A stretch of DNA of 64,000 nucleotides, from contig NZ_CP113949.1 in the NCBI RefSeq assembly GCF_026810445.1, positions 682,001-746,000 on the forward strand, written 5' to 3'. Both the position numbers and the translations under genes were made by a program. This document shows, in pieces, positions 57,814-64,000 of this stretch. Below the pieces are notes generated by a model, which did no database searches, had not been told where the DNA came from, and saw nothing but the letters and a program-made list of their open reading frames with translations. The DNA comes from Pseudomonas sp. BSw22131 (GTDB lineage: Bacteria; Pseudomonadota; Gammaproteobacteria; Pseudomonadales; Pseudomonadaceae). How positions within the stretch are numbered: the first letter of the stretch is position 1; every line of letters begins with the position of its first letter.

Positions 57814-58921
57814 GAATTGCCGCGCGGTTGTCGTGTTGATCCAGCGCCCATTCCACATGCTCACGCACCATTTCTGACGAATGCTCCCGGCGCGATGCCA
57901 AGGCTTCCAGCACTGGAATGGTCGAGGGTGCATTCCCCAGTCCGACCGCCAGATTCCTCAACCAGCGCTCATAGCCCGCACGTCTTAACGGCGAACCCTC
58001 GGTATTGCTGAGGAAGGTCTCTTCATCCCACATAAAGAGCTCGGCCAGTCCGGCGTTATCCAGATTGTGCCGGGGTTTGAAATCCTGCTGATCGGTGGGG
58101 CGCGCAAAGCGGTTCCAGGGGCAGACGATTTGGCAGTCGTCACAGCCGAACACCCGATTGCCGATCATCGAGCGCAGCTCTTCCGGGATCGACGTCTTCA
58201 GCTCAATGGTCAGGTAGGAAATGCACCGCCGCGCATCCAGCACGTAAGGGCCGACGAAGGCGTTGGTTGGGCAGATATCGAGACAGGCCGTGCAGCGTCC
58301 GCAATGCTCGGTCGCATGCGGGTCATCCACGGGCAAAGGCAAGTCAACGAACAGCTCGCTGAGGAAGAAGTAACTGCCCGCCTTGCGATTGAGCACCAGG
58401 GTATTTTTGCCGATCCAGCCCAGCCCGGCTTGTTCGGCAATCGCTTTTTCCAGCACCGGCGCACTGTCCACAAACGCCCTGAAGCCAAATGGTCCGATAG
58501 CCTTTTGAATGCGCTCGGCCAATTGCTGGACGCGCTTGCGAATCAGCTTGTGGTAGTCGCGGCCCAACGCATAACGTGAGACATATGCCTTCTCGGGTTC
58601 TGTCAGGCGATGCGCCATTTCAGTATCGCCGGGCAAATAGTCCATGCGCAGCGAGACAACACGCAACGTGCCGGGCACCAACTGATCGGGATGCGAACGT
58701 TTGCTGCCATGGGCTGCCATATAGTCCATCTCGCCGTGATATCCGGCTTCGAGCCAGCGCTGCAGATGTTGCTCATGTTCCGCAAGGTCCAGCCCTGAGA
58801 TGCCCACCTGCTGAAATCCCAGCTCACGGCCCCATGCCTTGATCGATTGGACAAGGTCGTCCAGCCCGGCGACGGTCATCGGCGACGAGGTGGCAGTTGG
58901 ATCAACGGTAATAGCGGTCAT
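57809..58921 (-). CDS. queG: Epoxyqueuosine reductase QueG
   Basis: 370 residues. Two [4Fe-4S] ferredoxin-type motifs are clear: CGRCTACLDICPTNAF (about 202-217) and CDDCQIVCPWNRFA (about 251-264). The N-terminal cobalamin-binding region precedes. It makes queuosine in tRNA from epoxyqueuosine, in the cytoplasm. ATG 58921 chosen; another Met at residue 15 (MTVAGLDD) is possible, and a longer frame upstream overlaps nnr. Divergent from nnr. Confidence 0.93.
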   Translation of the reverse strand: MTAITVDPTATSSPMTVAGLDDLVQSIKAWGRELGFQQVGISGLDLAEHEQHLQRWLEAGYHGEMDYMAAHGSKRSHPDQLVPGTLRVVSLRMDYLPGDTEMAHRLTEPEKAYVSRYALGRDYHKLIRKRVQQLAERIQKAIGPFGFRAFVDSAPVLEKAIAEQAGLGWIGKNTLVLNRKAGSYFFLSELFVDLPLPVDDPHATEHCGRCTACLDICPTNAFVGPYVLDARRCISYLTIELKTSIPEELRSMIGNRVFGCDDCQIVCPWNRFARPTDQQDFKPRHNLDNAGLAELFMWDEETFLSNTEGSPLRRAGYERWLRNLAVGLGNAPSTIPVLEALASRREHSSEMVREHVEWALDQHDNRAAIL

Positions 58922-58983
58922 GCGAAGAGGACACCAAGGCGCAGGTGCGTATAATTCTGCCAGACATCGGAGCTCATAGACGT

Positions 58984-60480
58984 ATGTTGCACAGCAAACC
59001 CCAATTACCCGACGCGCTGTACAGTGCCGAGCAGGTCCGCGAACTTGATTCGCGACTGATTGCAGCCGGCACCTCTGGCCTGGAATTAATGCAGCGTGCG
59101 GCCCATGCGGCGTGGCGAGCAGTACGCCGACGCTGGCCTGACGCAACTCAATTGACGGTGTTGGCGGGGCGCGGCAACAACGCAGGTGACGGCTATCTGG
59201 TGGCCGTACTGGCTCAGCGTGCGGGTTGGCAGGTTCGGGTGCTGGCCGTCGGCGACGCTTCAGCCCTGACGGGTGATGCTCAGTATGCTTATAAAGAAGC
59301 GCTCGCCGCTGGCGTAACAATTGAGACTTGGCAGCATCAGGCGCTGGGAGGGATTGTGCTGGACGCATTGCTCGGCACCGGCCTCAAAGGTGATGTCCGT
59401 GAGCCCTATGCGGGCGCGATCAAGGCGATCAATGACAGCAGTCTGCCAGTGGCGGCCATTGATATTCCTTCAGGCTTGAGCGCCGATACCGGCAGCATGT
59501 TGGGCGTTGCGGTGCGGGCGGACCTGACCATCACGTTCATTGGCCTCAAGGTCGGGCTGTTTACAGGCGATGCGGCGGACCTGATCGGGGAGCTTGTGTT
59601 CGATGATCTTCAGGCCGATCCGGCAATCGTCACGCAGGTATCGGTCAGCGTTAAGCGGCTGGACACCTTCAATCTGCCAACCCTGGCACCACGTCCCCGT
59701 ACCGCTCACAAAGGCATGTTTGGCCGCGTGCTGGTGATGGGCGGTGATTACGGTTTCGGCGGCGCTGCGTTGCTGGCGACCGAGAGCACACTGCGCAGCG
59801 GCGCGGGCATGGTCACATTGGGTACGCGTCCCGAACACGTTTCGGCGGCATTGACGCGATTCCCCGAGGTCATGAGTGCAGGCATCAGTTCGGCCAACCA
59901 GCTTATGAAACTGATTGAGGCCGCGACGGTTCTGGTGGTAGGTCCCGGCATGGGGCAGCACAGCTGGGGTCGCAGTTTGCTATCGGCGGCGGCCAATGCC
60001 GAGCGTGCGCAGGTCTGGGATGCGGATGCCCTCAATCTGCTGGCTGAGGGATTTGTCCAATTGCCACAAGGCTGCGTGATCACGCCGCATCCGGGGGAGG
60101 CGGCCCGCTTGTTGGGCATTAGCACCAAGGACATCCAGGCTGATCGTCCGTCCGCAGCCCGAGCGCTGGCGCGTAAATTTAACGCCGTGTGCGTGCTTAA
60201 AGGTACGGGCAGTCTGGTCGTTAACCCTGATGGCGATCTGGCTTTGTGTGATCGCGGTCATCCGGCAATGGCTACCGGTGGGCTCGGTGATGTGCTGTCA
60301 GGCGTCATTGGGGCATTGATGGCGCAAAAAATGTCGGCATTCGATGCCGCCTGTCTGGCCGTCTGGTTGCATGCGACCGCTGGAGAGCAATTAGGCAGTT
60401 TCGGTCGTGGACTGGTTGCCGCTGATCTGATTCCTGTTATTCGTGCGCTGTTGGAGGAGCAACAACCGTGTCTGAGCTAA
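58984..60480 (+). CDS. nnr: Bifunctional NAD(P)HX epimerase/dehydratase Nnr
   Basis: 498 residues. YjeF N-terminal epimerase domain (about 15-215; GNNAGDGYLVA) and C-terminal ADP-dependent dehydratase (about 230-495; GPGMGQHSWG, VITPHPGEAARLLG, ATGGLGDVLSGV). Repairs damaged NAD(P)H. ATG 58984 gives a normal length. The tsaE start overlaps its end by 13 bp. Confidence 0.95.
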   Translation: MLHSKPQLPDALYSAEQVRELDSRLIAAGTSGLELMQRAAHAAWRAVRRRWPDATQLTVLAGRGNNAGDGYLVAVLAQRAGWQVRVLAVGDASALTGDAQYAYKEALAAGVTIETWQHQALGGIVLDALLGTGLKGDVREPYAGAIKAINDSSLPVAAIDIPSGLSADTGSMLGVAVRADLTITFIGLKVGLFTGDAADLIGELVFDDLQADPAIVTQVSVSVKRLDTFNLPTLAPRPRTAHKGMFGRVLVMGGDYGFGGAALLATESTLRSGAGMVTLGTRPEHVSAALTRFPEVMSAGISSANQLMKLIEAATVLVVGPGMGQHSWGRSLLSAAANAERAQVWDADALNLLAEGFVQLPQGCVITPHPGEAARLLGISTKDIQADRPSAARALARKFNAVCVLKGTGSLVVNPDGDLALCDRGHPAMATGGLGDVLSGVIGALMAQKMSAFDAACLAVWLHATAGEQLGSFGRGLVAADLIPVIRALLEEQQPCLS

Positions 60481-60938
60481 CCCTGCATCTGGTCGGTGAA
60501 GACGCCATGACGGCGTTCGGCGAAAAAATAGCCCAAGTGACTGAGGCCAATGGGATTATTTTTCTGGAGGGCGACCTTGGCGCCGGCAAGACCACGTTGT
60601 CGCGCGGGATCATCCGCGGCCTTGGCCATGTCGGTGCGGTAAAAAGCCCGACTTTTACCCTTGTCGAACCTTATGAAATTGGGAGATATCGCGCGTATCA
60701 CTTTGATCTCTACCGACTTGTTGATCCAGAAGAGCTAGAATTCCTGGGCATCCGCGATTATTTCGAGGGAGAAGCACTCTGCCTCATTGAGTGGCCCCGT
60801 CTTGGTGCAGGCTTTTTGCCAAAGCCTGACCTGACCATTACCATTGGGCCGCACGCTGAAGGTCGGGCGCTGACTCTGAGCCCGGAAGGCTCACGTGGCG
60901 AGGCTTGGTGTGCCGCTTTGGCTTTGGAATTCAAATAG
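60468..60938 (+). CDS. tsaE: tRNA threonylcarbamoyladenosine biosynthesis ATPase TsaE
   Basis: 156 residues, normal TsaE length. Walker A is GDLGAGKTTLSRG (about 36-48), followed by KSPTFTLVEPY and HFDLYRL. It drives the TsaBD complex that makes t6A. The GTG at 60468 follows GGAGGAGC and overlaps the nnr end, so translation is likely coupled. Confidence 0.95.
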   Translation: MSELTLHLVGEDAMTAFGEKIAQVTEANGIIFLEGDLGAGKTTLSRGIIRGLGHVGAVKSPTFTLVEPYEIGRYRAYHFDLYRLVDPEELEFLGIRDYFEGEALCLIEWPRLGAGFLPKPDLTITIGPHAEGRALTLSPEGSRGEAWCAALALEFK

Positions 60939-60940
60939 AT

Positions 60941-62377
60941 ATGGGGTTAGGTATGCGCATGCGCGCGCTGGTTACTGTGATAGGGCTTTTACTGACGACA
61001 TTAGCCATCGATGCGTTCGCTGCTTCACAGGTACGAAGTGTCCGCTTATGGCGTGCACCGGATAACACGCGGCTGGTGTTCGATCTGTCCGGACCCGTCC
61101 AGGCCAGTGTTTTCACGCTTGAATCGCCCGACCGTCTGGTAATCGACATCAACGGCGCTACCTTGGGCGGCTCGCTTAACGTCCCCACCGCTAATACACC
61201 CATCACCAGCATGCGGTCCGCCCAGCGCACCCCGGACAGCCTGCGGGTGGTCATCGACCTGAAAAAGGCCGTGACCCCGAAAAGCTTTACGCTGGCGCCG
61301 AACCAGCAATACGGCAACCGCTTGGTCGTCGATCTGTTCGACAGCGCCGCTGACGCCAACCCAACCCCAATTTCGACCGTACCCGATACTGCCGCCAACA
61401 CTGCTCCGGCAGTGCCGATCAGCCCTGCCAAGCCTGAAATCAAACTGACCCCGGTGCCCAACGGCAAGCGCGACGTTGTGGTGGTGATCGATGCCGGCCA
61501 CGGTGGTGAAGACCCCGGCGCCTCGGGCGGACGCGGTCAGAAAGAAAAAAACGTTGTGCTGGCTATCGCCAAGGAGCTGCAGCGCCAGATCAATGCCGAG
61601 AAGGGCTATCGCGCTGAGCTAACCCGTACGGGTGACTATTTCATCCCATTGCGCAAGCGCACCGAAATCGCACGGGCCAAGGGCGCTGATCTGTTCGTCT
61701 CCATTCATGCGGATGCCGCGCCCTCTTCTGCGGCATTTGGCGCATCTGTATTTGCTTTGTCCGAGCGCGGCGCAACGTCCGAGACTGCTCGTTGGCTGGC
61801 AGACAGTGAAAACCGCTCCGATCTGATCGGTGGTGCAGGCGCGGTGAGTCTGGACGACAAAGACCGCATGCTGGCAGGCGTACTGCTCGATCTGTCAATG
61901 ACCGCCTCTCTGACCTCAAGCCTGAACGTCGGCCAGAAGGTCCTGAGCAACATTGGCCGTGTCACTTCCCTGCACAAATCCCGTGTTGAACAAGCCGGGT
62001 TCATGGTGCTCAAGTCGCCTGACATTCCGTCGATTCTGGTCGAAACGGGCTTCATCTCCAACGCAGCCGAGGCCAGCAAACTCGAGGGTTCCAGCCACCA
62101 ACAGGCACTGGCGCGTTCGATTACTGCTGGCGTGAAGCAGTTTTTCCAGCAAAACCCGCCGCAGGGCACTTACCTTGCCTGGTTGCGTGACACTGGCAAA
62201 CTTGCCATGGGGCCTCGTAACCACGTGGTGCGCCCAGGCGAAACACTGGCAATGCTCGCAGCACGTTACGAAATCACCACTGGCGCGCTGCGTAACGCCA
62301 ATTCCTTGAAGTCTGACGACCTGAAAATCGGCCAGGACCTCAGGATTCCGAGCACGGAACTGGCAGGTGAGCCGTGA
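60941..62377 (+). CDS. amiB: N-acetylmuramoyl-L-alanine amidase AmiB
   Basis: 478 residues with a signal peptide (about 1-28, ending DAFAAS), an AMIN domain (about 30-130, septum targeting), an amidase_3 catalytic domain ([20 protein letters not shown] about 184-203, with the zinc His, and VETGFISN with the later Glu), and a C-terminal LysM ([19 protein letters not shown] about 427-445). It cuts peptidoglycan during cell separation. Start could instead be the ATG at 60953, with GGGG 6 bp upstream. The mutL GTG overlaps its stop. Confidence 0.95.
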   Translation: MGLGMRMRALVTVIGLLLTTLAIDAFAASQVRSVRLWRAPDNTRLVFDLSGPVQASVFTLESPDRLVIDINGATLGGSLNVPTANTPITSMRSAQRTPDSLRVVIDLKKAVTPKSFTLAPNQQYGNRLVVDLFDSAADANPTPISTVPDTAANTAPAVPISPAKPEIKLTPVPNGKRDVVVVIDAGHGGEDPGASGGRGQKEKNVVLAIAKELQRQINAEKGYRAELTRTGDYFIPLRKRTEIARAKGADLFVSIHADAAPSSAAFGASVFALSERGATSETARWLADSENRSDLIGGAGAVSLDDKDRMLAGVLLDLSMTASLTSSLNVGQKVLSNIGRVTSLHKSRVEQAGFMVLKSPDIPSILVETGFISNAAEASKLEGSSHQQALARSITAGVKQFFQQNPPQGTYLAWLRDTGKLAMGPRNHVVRPGETLAMLAARYEITTGALRNANSLKSDDLKIGQDLRIPSTELAGEP

Positions 62378-64000
62378 CCGACCTGTTGCTGGATGAATCC
62401 GGGTTCGATGCTGCGGTCATGCACTCCGACAATCCTGAAGCCAGGGTTGCCCGGATTGCCTTGCTCAGCCCGCGTCTGGCTAACCAGATTGCAGCTGGTG
62501 AGGTAGTCGAGCGGCCGGCATCAGTGATCAAGGAGTTGCTGGAAAACAGCCTTGACTCGGGTGCGCGCCGTATCGATATCGATGTTGAACAAGCGGGCAT
62601 CAAGCTCCTGCGCGTGCGTGACGACGGCGGTGGCATTTCATCTGATGATCTGCCGTTGGCGCTGGCACGACACGCCACCAGCAAGATTCGTGATCTGGAA
62701 GACCTTGAGCGTGTCATGAGCCTAGGTTTTCGCGGAGAGGCGCTTGCCTCAATCAGTTCGGTCGCGCGCCTCACGCTGACATCTCGCACGCGCGACGCTG
62801 ATCAAGCCTGGCAAGTTGAGACCGAAGGCCGCGACATGGCTTCTCGCGTCCAGCCCGCCGCGCACCCGGTCGGCACGTCGGTTGAAGTGCGTGACTTGTT
62901 TTTCAACACGCCGGCGCGGCGCAAGTTCCTCAAGGCCGAAAAAACCGAATTCGATCACCTGCAAGAAGTCATCAAACGCATGGCATTGGCGCGTTTTGAC
63001 GTGGCGTTTCATCTGCGACACAACGGCAAGACCATCCTCAGTCTGCACGAGGCGCGTGATGACGTTGCCCGTGCACGGAGGGTTTCGGCCATCTGCGGCG
63101 CAGGGTTTCTCGAGCAGGCGCTGCCAATCGAGATTGACCGTAACGGCCTGAAACTGTGGGGGTGGGTGGGCCTGCCGACGTTCTCGCGCAGCCAGGCGGA
63201 CCTGCAGTATTTCTTCGTCAATGGCCGGGCAGTGCGCGACAAGCTGGTCGCCCACGCGGTGCGTCAGGCTTACCGCGACGTTCTGTTCAACGGCCGGCAT
63301 CCCACGTTCGTGCTGTTTTTCGAGGTCGATCCGGCCGTCGTCGACGTTAACGTACACCCCACCAAACACGAAGTTCGCTTCCGCGATGGTCGCATGGTCC
63401 ATGATTTTCTATATGGCACATTGCACCGTGCGTTAGGCGACGTGCGTCCGGAAGATCAGTTGGCGGGCACAACTTCTGTGACTGCGCTGGTGCGGCCGAC
63501 CGGTCCGGATGCCGGCGAGTTTGGGCCTCAAGGTGAAATGCGCCTTGCAAGCAACCTGCTGGAACAGCCGCAGGGTGATACTGCGCTCAGGCCTGCGGGT
63601 TCGGGCAGTGGTGCCGGTTATCAGTACCAGTACACACCGCGCCCGTCGTCTGTTTTGCCAGCGGCAGAGGCGCAGGCTGCGTATCGCGAGTTTTTTGCGC
63701 CGCTCCCCGGCGCCCAGGGTGAGAGTGCCGGTTTACCTGGCGCCAACCCGGTAGCGCTTCCCGATTCGACGGGTGACGTTCCGCCTCTGGGCTACGCGTT
63801 GGCGCAGCTCAAGGGCATTTACATTCTTGCGGAAAACGCTCATGGGCTCGTGCTGGTGGACATGCACGCCGCTCACGAGCGGATCATGTACGAACGGCTA
63901 AAAATCGCCATGGCCAGCGAAGGCCTGAGCGGTCAGCCACTGTTGGTGCCTGAGTCGCTGGCCGTGAGTCAGCGTGAGGCCGATTGTGCAGAAGAGCACA
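62374..64000 (+). CDS. mutL: DNA mismatch repair protein MutL (3' end outside window)
   Basis: At least 542 codons. GTG at 62374 overlaps the amiB stop and gives the Pseudomonas N-terminal extension before [24 protein letters not shown] motifs follow: [21 protein letters not shown], and [15 protein letters not shown] variable Gln/Pro/Gly-rich linker (about 355-465) leads into the C-terminal dimerisation domain, where [15 protein letters not shown] is visible. The gene runs off the right edge. Confidence 0.95.
   Translation, partial: MTDLLLDESGFDAAVMHSDNPEARVARIALLSPRLANQIAAGEVVERPASVIKELLENSLDSGARRIDIDVEQAGIKLLRVRDDGGGISSDDLPLALARHATSKIRDLEDLERVMSLGFRGEALASISSVARLTLTSRTRDADQAWQVETEGRDMASRVQPAAHPVGTSVEVRDLFFNTPARRKFLKAEKTEFDHLQEVIKRMALARFDVAFHLRHNGKTILSLHEARDDVARARRVSAICGAGFLEQALPIEIDRNGLKLWGWVGLPTFSRSQADLQYFFVNGRAVRDKLVAHAVRQAYRDVLFNGRHPTFVLFFEVDPAVVDVNVHPTKHEVRFRDGRMVHDFLYGTLHRALGDVRPEDQLAGTTSVTALVRPTGPDAGEFGPQGEMRLASNLLEQPQGDTALRPAGSGSGAGYQYQYTPRPSSVLPAAEAQAAYREFFAPLPGAQGESAGLPGANPVALPDSTGDVPPLGYALAQLKGIYILAENAHGLVLVDMHAAHERIMYERLKIAMASEGLSGQPLLVPESLAVSQREADCAEEH

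Overview
The window is a chromosomal segment of a fluorescent Pseudomonas, most like the P. syringae complex. Protein families and gene order follow the known Pseudomonas chromosome (LPS core locus, waaA, tolC-thiC-cytX, nudF-cpdA-parE-parC, serB, psd-rhdA-motAB, rsgA-orn, queG-nnr-tsaE-amiB-mutL). REP-type GTAGGAGC palindromes lie between genes, and most coding DNA is GC-rich. Placement is inferred from recognised proteins and synteny; no database search was run.

Layout. (1) 1-13.9 kb: end of the LPS outer-core locus, namely an InaA-type kinase, a carbamoyltransferase, a GT4 glycosyltransferase, a Mig-14 protein, DnpA, Ssg, WapR, a second kinase-like protein, WaaL, MsbA and HldE. Several genes overlap by a few bases and use GTG or TTG starts. 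(2) 14.0-19.7 kb: a conserved orphan protein with a decayed Nudix box, an aldo/keto reductase, an FAD oxidoreductase, an SMR transporter, a LysR regulator, and WaaA. (3) 19.9-26.6 kb: accessory island with a 1449-residue PAAR/Rhs effector, its variable 119-residue tail, and an AT-rich array of probable immunity genes containing duplicated and decayed copies. (4) 26.6-31.8 kb: tolC diverging from a TPP riboswitch, thiC and cytX. (5) 31.8-50.6 kb: housekeeping run (RsiV-like lipoprotein, nudF, DUF1249, cpdA, YqiA-type esterase, parE, phytase-like protein, retropepsin-like protease, parC, PqiC lipoprotein, AhpA/YtjB, serB, PilZ-like protein, psd, rhdA, HDOD protein). (6) 50.8-52.7 kb: motA-motB. 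(7) 52.7-55.4 kb: S-pyocin/colicin-type DNase bacteriocin and immunity gene. The bacteriocin gene appears frameshifted near its 5' end, and the locus lies between two copies of the same 29-bp terminator palindrome. (8) 55.4-64 kb: rsgA, orn, a TRIC-family channel, queG, nnr, tsaE, amiB and the first 542 codons of mutL, which runs off the window.

The two competition loci stand out. The Rhs locus has a prePAAR motif but no visible Eag chaperone gene beside it. Downstream, two intact genes of one family (24967-25365 and 26179-26595) flank a third copy broken by an in-frame stop. They alternate with genes of a second type, as expected of an immunity array left by tip exchange. The bacteriocin island looks like a recent insertion at the motB/rsgA terminator.
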